DNA of 64,000 nucleotides from Isoetes taiwanensis (lineage: Eukaryota; Streptophyta; Lycopodiopsida; Isoetales; Isoetaceae): the NCBI GenBank assembly GCA_021234155.1, contig JAJEKV010000418.1, positions 62,001 through 126,000 on the forward strand, read 5' to 3'. The notes beneath the pieces were generated by a model. It was not told the origin of the DNA. It saw only the letters and a program-made list of their open reading frames with translations, and searched no databases. The position numbers and the translations under genes are program-made. This document shows, piece after piece, positions 22,194 through 33,595 of the stretch; positions within the stretch are counted from its first letter, which is position 1; the number at the start of each line of letters is the position of its first letter.

Positions 22194-22847
22194 AAAGGAA
22201 AGAATAGGCTGGTCCCCTCAGCCTAACAGATGTAAACTTAGACGAGGATCTTCAAATACTTTGGGTGCGGTGTGATGTAATGATGTAGAGTAATGAAGTG
22301 AGTGGTATGAGTGTGAGATGAACTCGCTATGGTGGAAATGTGGTGCGTGAGCATTGTAGGGAATGAAAATAGAAGGATAGAAGGCTGAAATGGAATGTAA
22401 GGCAACTTATAGGCAGATGAAAATGGAGGAGAAAAGAATGAACCCACGCATATGACAAGAATCAAGGTTAGCATGAGTGCCAAGCAAGATGTGGAAAATT
22501 ATATATGGATAGCACTCTAGAACTCCAATGGAGAAGCAAGGTCTTATGAAGAATAGGCCAGGTTTAGAAGACAGATGAAATGTTTTAACAGATTGTCGTG
22601 TCATGACAACATAGAGCCCATTAATAGGTAATAATCAAAGTCTTCATCCCTTGTGGTCACATTCCTGCAGCTAAACAGAAAAAACACAATATTAAACCTC
22701 AAAGGAAATATGCTAATCAAAAGAAATATTAAAACCTCAGCTTGGAAATTATAAACTAACCTATTCTAAGCTAGAACAAATGCTTATATAGAAGTGAAGA
22801 GGCTCAAGCAGGCATGCTGAGGCCAATATCTTTTAAGGTGTTGAATA

Positions 22848-23913
22848 TTAATGGATTTGGCGTTCTAATCCTGTACCAAGATCCGCCAACCTATAAGATG
22901 AGCAGCCAAGATCTCCTAAAATCTGATAGGGACCTTCCTGTGGATTTTCAAACTTTGAAAGCTTTCCTTCATCTGCAGCATTCCACTTTAAAACTAATTC
23001 CATAGGTGCAAACTTGTCTTGTAGTTTGTGAGCAGCCTTGAAAGCTGCTGCACTCTTAGCCTTCTTCAGCAAGTTGTAATTCTCTGCAACAAACCTTTCT
23101 TCATCTAATTTTAACAGAACTTCATACCTGTGCTTCAAGGCTTCAGAAAACTCCAACTCAAGCTTGAGTGCCATCCTTAAAGAAGGTATCTCTAACTCAT
23201 TTGGGATAATAAAGCCTCTACCCATAAACTAAACCAAGGGTGAGGCATTAGTAGTTGCTTTAGAAGTAATTCTATGAGCCCAAAGAGCATCATATAATTT
23301 CAAGTGCCAATCCCTTTGGTTTTGGCAAAACTTTTTCGCAAAATACCCTTAAGCACTTTGTTAGTAGACTCAGCTTGGCCATTTCCTTGAGGATAATAGG
23401 CTGAGCTTTTCACATGCTTGATCTTGAGGCTTGAAACAAGGAAATTAATAACTTCATTAATAAAAGTAGAGCCTCTATCAGTTAAAATTTTAAAAGGAAT
23501 GCCAAACCTAGAGCAAATATTCTCATGCAAAAATCTAGCAGTAGTATGGGCATTTGCTTTCCTTAAAGGTGCCGCTTCTGACCACTTAGTGAACAGATCT
23601 GTAGCCACAACAATGTATTCATGCTGGGCTGAGGATGGGGGATTGATAGGGCCAACATAGTCCAATCCCCAGACTTGAAATGGACCGGGGAGACAATTCC
23701 TCAGAAGAGGAGCAGGATGCAAGATTCTTTTGCCAAAGATCCGCATTGATGACAAGTCTTTATAATATCATAACAATCTTTAAATAAATGAGGCCGTAAA
23801 TAACTGCGGACCTCAATATTTTCTTGGCAGTTGTGTTCCGCCGCAAAATGACCACCACAAACACCTTTGTGATTTTCAAGAAGTACCAGGGGCAGCTTCA
23901 TCTTCATCAACAC
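22848..23913 (-). pseudogene. Gypsy integrase
   Basis: Integrase joins element cDNA to chromosomal DNA. The N-terminal zinc-binding region lies at about 23770-23913 (HKGVCGGHFAAEH, then KTCHQC; H-H-C-C). The catalytic core at 23300-23755 shows WGLDYVGP, LTDRGSTFIN and YYPQGNGQAES, which supply the D, D and E of the active site. A C-terminal segment at 22848-23225 ends in EGPYQI, usual for gypsy integrases. The three parts lie in different frames or are separated by stops, so the enzyme is not encoded intact. Confidence 0.92.
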
Positions 23914-24262
23914 ATCTTAAGAGTACACCATCCCTATTTACCTTGCACAAGATGTCACCAACCAAGGAGTAAGTCAAACATTTTAACTTAAACTTGTAAG
24001 CTTGGCTTTTTGAAAATTCAGAGGGTATCTCCCGACATCAAGGAACCTCCTAATAGGTTGTTGCCAACCTTGAGCTGGGTATAGTTGACAAGTCCCGCTC
24101 ATTTACAACAAGGTTAGTCATTTCTTCTTCTTGTATCAACTCCTCATGTTCAAAGTAGGCAAGCAGCAAGTATGAACTCGGGTTGTTCAATACATGAATA
24201 ACCTTTACCTTTTAAATCATAAGATTGAAGCCTACAAGCCCACCTATGAAGCTTAGGTTTTT

Positions 24263-25470
24263 CTAATTTCTTACCATACAAAAAGGGCATGGGGTTCTCA
24301 CGATGTAGATAGTGGCTTGGGATTTTTGTAAAGATGACCCCGTCTCTCTATCAAAAAGATGAGAGCAGCAAAGACTCCTTTCTATCTTAGCATACTTCTC
24401 TTCAGTTTGAGACCATTGTTTGCTTGCAAAAGCAATAGGGTGTCTATCCCGCAAAATGGCAACTCCAAAGAGCCTTTTTAGTGATAGTTATGTAAACTTT
24501 AAATGGTAATGAAAGGTCTGGAGTTTTTAAAAGTGTAGAATGGCAAATAGCCTCTATGATCCGCAAAAAAGCTTTTTCACACTCATCAGTCCAAACAATG
24601 AGACCTATATTTGCTTTCTCTTTTACTAACTTGACCTACTCTAGTCAACTTAGAGATAGGACTAATAAGGTGAGAGAAATTAGGCACATACACTCTTAAG
24701 AAAGAGGTCATTCCCATAAATCCCTTGACTTCTTTAATTGTCCCGGGTGTTTGAAGCTTTTTAAAGCTATGATCTTCTCTTCAGCTACTTGAAGGCCTTT
24801 TAGCGTAAAACCTCATGGCCTAAGAGCTGGCCTTTGGATGCAAAAAGATGCACTTCTTTGGGTTTAGATTAACTCGGTTTGTCTCGCGACAATGTATGTA
24901 TCCTTGTTAGCTCAAATATGATCACTTGTATCAAGTACCTAAGCATAAATCATCAAGATAAACTCGAATTGCTCAGAGTCATGTTTGCAAAGACAATATC
25001 CATAGCTCAAATGTAGCAGGGGGCATTCATTAAGCCAAAAGGCATCCTTTTCATTGCATAAGTTCCCCATGGAGTAATGAAGGATGTCTTTTATTGATCT
25101 TCCTTTTGATGCTAACTGATTAAAACCAGAGAAACCATCCAAAAATGAGTACATAGACTTGCCACCAATCGCATAAAGTATTTCTTCCAAAAAGACAAAG
25201 GGTAACAATCTTTAACAAGAGCTTTTATTTAGATCTCTATAATCCACACATATTCTTAGAGAACCATTCTTTTTTAGAACGGCACAATACAAGAAACCCA
25301 AGAAGGGTTCACAATGTCAACTATCAAACCCGACTCCTGCATTTTGAATAATTCCTGCTTGATAAGATCTAAAAGTGAGGAATTAATTCTTCTCATCTCA
25401 AACTCACAAATGCTCCTATCGACCCCTTTCAATTCTGAATATTCCCATGCAAAACATCCACCCAATCTTC
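24263..25470 (-). pseudogene. Gypsy reverse transcriptase and linked RNase H, decayed
   Basis: The N-terminal fingers are recognisable at 25274-25465 (FAWEYSELKGVD, KMQESGLIVDIVNPSWVS). A broken palm follows at 24939-25208 (SMYSFLDGFSGFNQ, then frame-shifted FGL-N-AP blocks). The catalytic YxDD block is not readable in any single frame. The RNase H connection region survives at 24263-24454 (DRHPIAFASKQWSQTEEKYAKIE). The frame breaks many times, so this is the most damaged part of the element. Confidence 0.85.
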
Positions 25471-25555
25471 AAAGTACTTAATCATTTTACCTTTGCAATC
25501 TTCATCATATAGATCTCCCATTTGCAAAGTCCTCGACATACCTCCTTTGTGCACT

Positions 25556-26988
25556 TCAAGTTCTTTTGTGTGATTCCTCTTGTGCTAGGTTGATGGTCAA
25601 GATAGGATGAAACCGAGAGAGTTCATCTTCATCTAGGACATCTTCCTTGATAGCTCCCCTCGAGAGATGCTCTAAGAGTGTTTTTCCTGCACAAAGAATC
25701 AGCCTCAAAGTTTTTGGACCTTGGAATATGATAAATTTCCCAATGATCAAAAAAAAAAAAGTTAGCAATTCTCGAGCTTGTGTGTTCAGATCCTCCATAT
25801 CTTGATGTTTTGTTTGGTATTCTCCCAAAATCTGTTTGCAAACAAGTTGTGAGTCTCCATAGATAACAATATGGGAAATATTCATGAACCTTGCTTCCTG
25901 TAGGGCCCGCAATGAGGGCCCTATATATTCCGCTGCATTAGAAGAAATATTAGGATGAATTCTCCCTATTTTAGTCATCGCCTTTAAGATCTCGCATCCT
26001 TCGTAATAGCAGCAGGAAGAAGCAATCCCTAATTTTTAGACATACCTCCATCAAACCAAAGGTAGGCCTTGTTTTCTTTTGGATCAGGGAACTCTACATG
26101 AGCAAAGTTGATAACTTCTGCATTTATATCAACATCTAGACCTAAACTGTAAACTCCTAACTCTTCTTCCTGCAAAATATCCACATCTATGAATCTAATG
26201 TTAGCAGAAGGGTCGGTTTGGTTTACCAGTTTAATGGAAGTTGCTCCATTTGAAATAGTGCAAATACCTTCAGACCATATAGGCCTAGCATCTACTGTTT
26301 TCATCCACCTTCTTCCCAATAATAAATCATAGATGTTAGCATGGTTAACATTCTCAAAATCAACAACCACAAATGTAGCTAAGACAATGATTCCCCCTGT
26401 ATTAACAGACACATTTCTCACCACTCCCTTTGGTACTACCTTAGCATTGGAAAAGGATTTTAGAACAATAGAAGTGTTGTCTTCTACTTTGAGATTCAGT
26501 GTTTTCATAACATGATAAGGCATGACATTTAGGGAGGAACCTCCATCCAACAAAACCTTATCTAAATGGGAGGTACCTATAGTAGCACTACAAATAAAAG
26601 CACCCGGATCTTCAGTGTGCTCAGGTAAGGCTACAGAAATGTTGTTGCAAGTTTCTGCAGCAATTTCTTCAACATTTTGGGTATTCTTGATAAGCTTTTC
26701 CCTGTATGATGGTGCAATCCTTAATAAAGTTAGTAAGTCTACAGTAACCTTGGAGTTTTTCATAAGTAATTCAAATTCATCAAGCTCAGAATCTTTCTGT
26801 TTATACCTTTGAACAGGGGGAGGAGCTATATCCTGAGGATTTGGCTGAAATGTTACCTTAGGAGCTACAATTGGTGGGACAGAACTTGCAGATGTACCTG
26901 AATGGAGCCTAGCACGTGTTTGCACAACCATAACATCTTGTTCTTCTTGTTCTTCTGCACAAGTCTCAATAAAACTAACATTGGACAC
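25556..26988 (-). pseudogene. Gypsy protease followed by an archaeal-type RNase H
   Basis: The frame 26029-26988 carries an aspartic protease region with VLLDGGSSLNVMP (active-site D-G-G-S where D-S/T-G is usual) and a second loop DLLLGRRWM. It ends in KAYLWFDGGMSKN, the first strand of an RNase H. After a break the RNase H resumes at 25978 (GRIHPNISSNAAEY, HIVIYGDSQLVCKQI, GEYQTKH). In another frame it has IYHIPRSKNFEADSLC. These blocks match the archaeal-type RNase H of plant gypsy elements. The enzyme removes RNA from RNA/DNA hybrids. Its place before the polymerase, not after it, is notable. Confidence 0.85.
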
Positions 26989-26992
26989 CTGT

Positions 26993-28095
26993 TTACCTTT
27001 TTCTTGCTTTGCAAGGTAATTCTTGACCTATCTCTTTGCAAAAAGAACAAACAGGACATTCTCTACCAAAATGGCCCCTTTTGTGGCATTTAGGACAAGA
27101 TCTTGCAAAGCAATTTTCAGCCCTATGATAGGGTTTACCACAGTTTGTGCATTCAGGTATGGCAGAGCTAGAAGAAAGAGCATTATTACTATTTTTTAAC
27201 TCCATGAGTTGTTTGGTAACTTCTAAAAGAGCTTCAGACACCTTACTTATCTCAGATTTCACTTCTAAAACCTGAGGGTCTAGCTCTTCAGCTTTTGGCT
27301 TTTTCTTTTCCTTCTGAACTGCATACACAGGGGCAGCATTAGCATAATGTAACTCGTGCTCAGTATCATGATGAGGAGGGTAGAATGGATCTCTGACTTC
27401 TTCATCAGGCAAATAGCTTAGCATTTCTACTAAATCTACAGCCTTTACAAATGTCTTATGGATTGAATCTAGCTCACCAAACTTTTGAAGTTTTAATAAC
27501 TTTCTATAAATCTTAGGCCTGGACATCAAACCTCTGATAAAGGAAGCAACCAGATGCAAAGTTGGGTGGGAAACATGGTTCCTATTACACACCAGCAAAT
27601 AAGAGTTAAATCTTTCCACATACTGTTTCACACTTTCACCAGATTTAATAGAAAAGGAATTGAGCTCAAAAACAAGATCCTGGGGTGAAGTAGTCTTACC
27701 AAACCTTGACAGAAACCTTTGTTCCAATTCATCCCACTTAGTACCTATTGATGGTTCAAATCCAACCAGGATGATCCGCCTCATCACCTTTCATGCATTT
27801 GATAAACTCAAAGAAACCTGGTACCTTTCTTCTTTCCATGCTCCTCATAATATTCTTCAAAATTTTTCAAGAAATGGTTAGCATTCATGGAAGAATCATA
27901 ACAAGGGGAAGAAACAGGTATAGTGAGCTCAAATTGGTAAGGAGCTTGTGGAGGAAAAGGCAAAGCAGAAACATTTGTAACATTTGCTGTGGAACTGGTA
28001 GCCACTTTCATGCTTACCCCTACTAGATCTGGTTGACCTGTTACCTCAGGTTGCTCAACAAAGCTCGCCAGTCTTTTTGGTGCCATGGAGTTCAA
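26993..28095 (-). pseudogene. Gypsy gag (capsid and zinc-knuckle) with one frameshift
   Basis: The start MNSMAPKRLASF (28095) leads through a proline-rich N-terminus to HFLKNFEEYYEEHG. Between 27787 and 27808 the frame shifts. The capsid domain then continues with TKWDELEQRFLSRFG, SGESVKQYVERF and LVASFIRGLMSRP. A lysine-rich coiled stretch precedes CTNCGKPYHRAENC and CPKCHKRGHFGREC, two CCHC knuckles that bind element RNA. The gag frame stops at 26993, and protease begins in another frame. Gag packages the RNA into particles in the cytoplasm. Confidence 0.9.
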
Positions 28096-28110
28096 CTTCC
28101 GTGTGAAAAT

Positions 28111-28126
28111 CTTAAGGGGACCTCCA
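28111..28126 (-). promoter_or_regulatory. Candidate primer-binding site of the gypsy element
   Basis: On the minus strand, three bases after the 5' LTR, the sequence TGGAGGTCCCCTTAAG could pair with the CCA end of a tRNA. I cannot say which tRNA; it is not the usual initiator-Met site. Confidence 0.4.
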
Positions 28127-28129
28127 AAA

Positions 28130-30583
28130 TGTTAGCCTAAAACCTGGAATTTTAGTCTAACCTCAAGGGAGCTCAAACAAATTGGTTAGGACCTCCAGAT
28201 CACTTAGGGTGATCAATCCTCAACATATGAAGCGAGAAAAATCATTTTGAAATAATGGTTTCTTCAAAATCACTAGAGTCCCTGAAACTGAAAAAACTGT
28301 CAGAGCAAAAATTGGTTTTGCAGACACACCTTGTGAGATTTTCGAGATGTGATTGGTGGTATAGATGATCAACAAGCAGGGGAAACTGATGGTGAAGATT
28401 TGACTTGATTTGAATAGGGGAAGGCTGAGAAAATCTAGGTCAAAGTCGGGTCAAAAAAGTTGGCCGTGCCAAAACAGAGAACCAAATTTTGCGGATGGAG
28501 CTTGATAAGGAATTTTGAGTTGGAATCAGGCAGTGCAACTTTTAATAGCCCCTAGATCACGTGCATAGGGTTTAAATAGCAAAAGATGTTTTAGTTTTTC
28601 TCTCAGAAGTAGCCAAAGCCTCGAGAAAAGCATAACCATCAGAATATCATGGAAGAGAAGTTCTTTTATATGTTTTTCTTTGAATGTATAGGTTTCTAAT
28701 GTTTTTGTGAAGATGGAATGCAACTTCCTAAAGAGAATATAACTTGGAATAAATATTTTTGGCTTAGCTTTTTAGTTTTAGCTTTAAAAGAACAATGCGT
28801 AATTACCAAAGATGAATGTATAATGATGACAATAATTTTCCGTGCAAAGACTATGCATTATCATAATATAATAATGTAATACAAAAAATTTAATAGTGTC
28901 AACCGGGCATTACCAAAGCTTAGAATATAATAGTGCTTGAGGGCTTAATTCCGTGTCCGTCTCGAGCCTCTAGAGAATCTCAGATCTACCAATGAAGCTA
29001 AATGAAATGATTATTTGAGTTGTAACAAGTGCCTCAATGTCGAACTAGTCACACCGACAGATCATTCAATTTCGAAAGCGTAATGCAGCAAAATCCGAGT
29101 AGAGCAGATCAAGATAATAGCAAAAGGCGCCAAGATCACAGAGGTCTATCTCTCGAGGGGACGCCCCGATTTGATCTCAGAATGCTTGGTTTAAGAACCG
29201 TTTCTTCCCACAAAACTAGCTCTACCGAAAGTGATTTAAGGCCAAATTTGAGCAATTTCTCACGGATCAAGTGCCACAGGGTCCCCCAAGGTCTCGAAAA
29301 GGTTCAGAGTTGATCTCGGGAGAAAATTGGCGGGATTCAATCAAATTATGGCACTAATTGGCGAATTTAGCAGCCTTTCCTATTTTCTAGGGTTCGCCGA
29401 AAATTTTCGAATGTGATATATCCCATGCAAAAACGAAGTCCGGGCAACTTAGATATAAGGAATAGTGTTGACCCCACTATTAAATTTACGTACACGCAGA
29501 GGGGACACCCAAACAGAAACCGCCCCCACGCCTGGGCCGCCACGTGGAAAAATGGGGGTGACCTCGAACTATGCGAGAAATAGACAGGTAGATAGGCTAG
29601 AATAGGTTTTTATTTTTATTTTTGGCACGCATCCCAAGAATCCAATTTTGAAGGCCTTCCCAAGGGTTTTTTCAAATTTAAAAGGCCAAGTTAGCTCTTT
29701 TTGCCAAGCTTTCCATCTAGAAGGTTTTCGTGTCAAACCAAAAACATTTGAATTTTTGTCCATTTTGACCCATGGTCAATGAATATTGCAACATAGGGAT
29801 GGTGAAAAGTCATGGGAATAAGATGGGAAAAGGGTGTAAACAAGGCTATACTAGGGTTTAGGAAGATGAAATGAGAATGAAAAAAGAGTTTTCTTGCCTT
29901 TGAAGTTTTTCAAGATCATTAGGGGCAATTCTCAATTGAAGGTAGGATCAATAAAAAATGGGTAGTGAAATGATGGGAAAAGGTGTCAAAAGTGGAAAAA
30001 ATGGTGAAAGAAAGGTTATAAAAAGGTTCATAGGACATAAAAAAGGTGGATATGGAATGAAGACAAAATGGGTACCCTCAGAAAGCACTTGATTTCATCT
30101 CGATTGTCTCTAATGCTCAAATTATACCTCATAGTGAAGATCACGCTTGCTCAAAGCCTAAGGGTCTTCCAAACTTCTATAAGGGTCTTCCAAACTTCAA
30201 GGCTAGAATAAGAGCACGTTTCATTTCCAAGATGGCATCCTTATGTGTGTGACTTCAAACTACTAATGAAACTCAAGCAAGCTTCATAAGGTTGAGCTTT
30301 GGTAAAACATCTTGTGCTTCCTTGATAATCTTGCTATAGCCTTTGCCTGGTCTTCAAATCAAAGGAAAATGTTAAACAAATGGGAATGTGTCTAAAAGGT
30401 GTTTTACCTCAAGGAAAAGATTAGGCTATAAAAGGAGATCCCCAATGCCTTCCAAACTTGGTCAAATGTCTTCCAAACTCTAATGGGATCACAATAGCCT
30501 GAAACTTTTCCTTAGAGGAAATATAGATGAAACAAAAGTTTTTGATAATAGATGCTAGTCCATGTTGCCAGAAATGGGCAACA
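28130..30583 (-). repeat. 5' LTR of the gypsy element
   Basis: It has the same ends and length as the partner LTR at 19733. On the minus strand it begins tgttgcccatttc and ends ggctaaca. It should contain the promoter and polyadenylation signals, but I do not see a convincing TATA box that I would commit to. Confidence 0.95.
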
Positions 30584-30619
30584 AGGACCCAAACTCACAA
30601 CACGACCCATAACTATTGA

Positions 30620-31239
30620 GCAACAAAAGACATGCCTTCGCATTTCTAAGCAGCTTTCCTTGGCTTGCAACTTCCATGTATTTCATGCTCTTAAATTCTT
30701 AGCAACCTTCTTCATTTTAAAATATCGAGTTCTTCCTTCGTACCCTCAACAAAATTGATATGCAAAACAATTCACAGTTGCACCCCACTCCTCCTCTTAC
30801 TTCTCTATTTGAATTCTTCATACATTGCTTCGTATGTTATCAGGTATCAAATACTCTATGCTATTAATAAACTCATGGTATCAAGTACTCTATTGTCTAA
30901 GTAGCAACTTGAATCAATTGTCAAAACATGACTTTGAACTATGATTTAAGTCACTTCACAAAACATGTATTTCCATTCTCTCCTCTATTAGACTTCTCCT
31001 TATGCTTCTGCCATCCTTGTTCCATACCGAGCACCACAAACCAATACGATACACTCAAACCCCAATGTCCATGTGTCTAGTTGGATCCTAGTCCAAGAGG
31101 AGCTCAACATCTAAGGAGGAGTTAGTGATGCAAATAGGTACCATCATCTTCACAAAATGACAATGTTCTAAAATAGCAATTTTGATTGATTATAAAAACA
31201 TAACTTTCAAGTATGATTTAAGCCACCTCAACCTCCGGC
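30620..31239. other. No recognisable gene
   Basis: Sequence between the end of the RPA-like remnant and the first foldback. No domain, RNA gene or repeat is recognised. Confidence 0.45.
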
Positions 31240-31260
31240 CACGGAGGGCAACCCTCCGTG
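31240..31260. repeat. GC-rich 9-base hairpin
   Basis: cacggaggg, loop caa, ccctccgtg form a perfect stem. It resembles the terminal hairpins of Helitrons in shape, but no CTRR end follows, so its nature is open. Confidence 0.7.
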
Positions 31261-31340
31261 CGCAGCACCTTGTTTTTTTACTTACACAATTTGTCAACTC
31301 ATGTGTTTTTTCTGGTTCTTTTTCTTCTTGCGCTGAGTGC

Positions 31341-31432
31341 GAGAAGTTAATATGGTTTTCTATAAAACACTTTTAGATATGGAGAACGAAACATATCTAA
31401 AAGTGTTTTATAGAAAATCATATTAACTTCTC
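31341..31432. repeat. Foldback element with 41-base arms
   Basis: Arms 31341-31381 and 31392-31432 are reverse complements with a single mismatch, around the 10-base loop gagaacgaaa. It is flanked on both sides by short CG-rich words (gtgcgagaag and tcgtgctaggcgcgag). The form is that of a small foldback MITE or of a transcript that would give a long hairpin. Confidence 0.88.
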
Positions 31433-31952
31433 GTGCTAGGCGCGAGCAAACTACAGTTTGTTAAAATTCATTTCTTATAAAAGATTAGATCAGTACACTA
31501 TACTCAATGATGTAGCCAGTGAGATATATAGATAATAAGGGTGTTTGCAGAGAGAGTCAGTCTCCTTAAGAAAACGAGTCATATCTAAAAGTGTTTCATG
31601 CTAGGCGCGATTGAACTCCAGTTTGTTAAAATTCATTTCTTAAAAGATATTAGATTTAGGGAAAAACTACAATATACCCCTAACTTTTTGCAAAATTCAC
31701 AACATGCCCCTAACTATAGGTTTTTTAGGGGCATTTTGTGAATTTTTAGAGGCATTTTGTGAATTTTTAGAAAGTTAGGGGTATACTGTGAATTTTGCAA
31801 AAAGTTAGGGGTATACTGTGAACATTTAGTTAATTAACGCCAAAAAAAAAAAAAAAAAAAAAAACTACTACAGAGTACATACAGGTCAATACACTATACT
31901 CATTGATGCAGCAAGTGATATATATAGATAATAAGTGTGTTTGCAGTGAGAG
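31431..31952. repeat. Local direct repeats around the foldback elements
   Basis: A block of about 50 bases at 31431-31480 (tgctaggcgcgag ... gtttgttaaaattcatttctta) recurs at 31596-31645. A second block at 31492-31557 (acactatactca ... gataataagg) recurs at 31887-31952 on the far side of the next foldback. The repeats suggest that the foldback at 31673-31815 and its poly-A flank were added between duplicated halves. Confidence 0.75.
31673..31815. repeat. Foldback element with perfect 29-base arms
   Basis: Arms 31673-31701 and 31787-31815 (tatacccctaactttttgca at the outer end) are exact reverse complements. The loop contains further copies of the words aggggcattttgtgaattttt and agttaggggtata. 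A 23-base A-run follows at 31842-31864. It looks like a MITE or hairpin-forming repeat and has no coding capacity. Confidence 0.85.
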
Positions 31953-32114
31953 ACATCTTTGGTATTTCAAGCTACAGACAAAATATAACAAATCTATTTT
32001 ATTCTATTCTATTCTATATTATAAAGTTTTAGCGTATGTAATGAAGAAAACCCTACATCTAATTGCACCTGAAGGCCGAGATATATCACACGACTTCCCA
32101 CCACCATGATTGGC

Positions 32115-33595
32115 CATGCTCTAATGTCTGAAGAGGAAATGGAAAAGGAAAAGGGAGGAGAAAAGGGCAAAGTGAAAGGCAAAAAAGGCACGGGTAAAAA
32201 GGGAAAGAAAGAAAGGGAAAAAGGAAAGCTTAAAAGATAACGAAAAAGGGAAAGGAAAAAAAAAAATGACACTATGAAAAGGAGAAGATGGAAAGGATGA
32301 GGATAGGAGTAAAAGGGAAGTTGAAAGGGGGATGAGGAAAAGGGTAGAGAAAAGGGAAGGGAAAAGGAAAAGAGAAAAGGCAAGAAAAGGGAAAGGGAAA
32401 GGGGAGGAGGAGGGAGTGAAAAGGAACACTGGGAAAGGGGAAGACGAAAAAGGTGGGGAAATGATGAAAAGGGAGGATATAAAGACAAAGTGAAAGGCAA
32501 AACAACACGGGTAAAAGGGAAAAGGAAATGGAAAAGAGCACAAAAAAGAGAAAGGAAAAGAAAGAGAGAAAAAAAAATGAAAAAGGACACTATGAAAAGG
32601 AGGAGGGAAAGGGTGAGGACAGGAGTAAAAGGGAAGGGAAAAAGGGGATGAGAAAAAGGGTACAGAGAGGAAGGGAAAAGGAAAAGGGAAAGGGAAAAAA
32701 GGGAGAGGAGGAGGGAGCGAAAAGGGACAGTGGGAAAGGGGAAGAGAAAAAAGGTGGGGAAAGGAGAAAAAATGAAGGGAAAAAGGACACGAAAAAAAGG
32801 AAAGAGAAAAAGGGAGGGGAGAAGGGATGGAAAGGGTAAAAGAAAAAAACCAAGGGGAGGGGCAAAAGGGAAAAAGGGCATGGGGAAAAGAGGAAGAGAA
32901 AAGAAGGAGAGAAGCAGAAAAAAGGAAGAGAGAAAGGAGGAGGGAAAGGGGAAAGAGAAAAAGAAAAGAACAAAGGAGGGAGGAAAGGGAAAGAAAAAGA
33001 CTACGAGAAAAAGGGAAGAGGGAAAGAGTGGGCAAAGGGAAGGAATAAATGGCACTGTAAAAAGGGGAAGGGAAATAAAGGGAAGGGAAAAAAGACATGA
33101 GAAAAAGAAAGGGAAAAAGAAAATAAAAAGGAGGCAGAAGAGAGAAAAATGGTAGGGAAAAAGGGCACGAAAAAAAGCGAAAGAGAGAAAGGGTCGGGAG
33201 AGGAGGAAAAGGGAAGGGAAAAAGGCCATTGATAAAAGGAAAATAAAATAAGGTAAAATGAAAAAGGGAATGTGAAAAGGGGAGGGGAAAAAGGGAACGG
33301 GGGAGATAGAAAAAAGGGAAAAGCAAGGAGGGGAAAAATGGAAAAAAGGCAAACGTGAAAAAAATGGAAGCAAATGGAAAAAGGCAAAAGGGAAAAAACA
33401 GGGGGTAAAATGGGAAAATATAAAGGAATAGAATAGGAATAGGAATAGGAATAGGAATAGGAATAGGAATAGGAATAGGAATAGGAAGGGGAGGTGAATA
33501 AAAAGGAAGAGCAAAATAGAAAAAGAAAAAGAGAAGGAAAAAAAGGAAAAGGAGGGGGAGGGGGAGGAGGAAAAAGGTGAAGAAAGGGGAAAAGA
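32115..33595. repeat. Polypurine tract, left block
   Basis: About 1.5 kb is almost entirely A and G on the plus strand. It is built from a degenerate unit of roughly 65 bases (aaaaagggcac followed by gaaaaaggraagrg) with a higher-order duplication of about 320 bases (32266 onward against 32586 onward). Both strands show long open frames only because A/G runs avoid stop codons. Such DNA can form triplex (H-DNA). It continues at 36030 after the solo LTR. Confidence 0.92.
33425..33489. repeat. (GGAATA)n microsatellite
   Basis: About ten uninterrupted copies of the hexamer ggaata lie near the right end of the left polypurine block, just before the solo LTR. Confidence 0.95.

Larger units (their letters stand above)
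19733..30583 (-). mobile_element. Complete Ty3/gypsy LTR retrotransposon
   Basis: Two 2454-base LTRs (19733-22186 and 28130-30583) with TGTT...AACA ends flank a 5943-base interior, and the 5-base target duplication aggac is present at 19728-19732 and 30584-30588. Coding sequence is on the minus strand, so the right LTR is the 5' LTR. Order from right to left: gag, protease, archaeal-type RNase H, reverse transcriptase, RNase H, integrase. This is gypsy order with an added RNase H before the polymerase. All frames except parts of gag, protease and the integrase core are broken, so it cannot move unaided. Confidence 0.95.

Noticed and set aside
31842..31864. A-run of 23 as the tail of a LINE or SINE
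   Set aside because: No retroelement coding or pol III boxes lie upstream, and no target duplication matches immediately at its sides. The flanking repeats are better explained by a local duplication.
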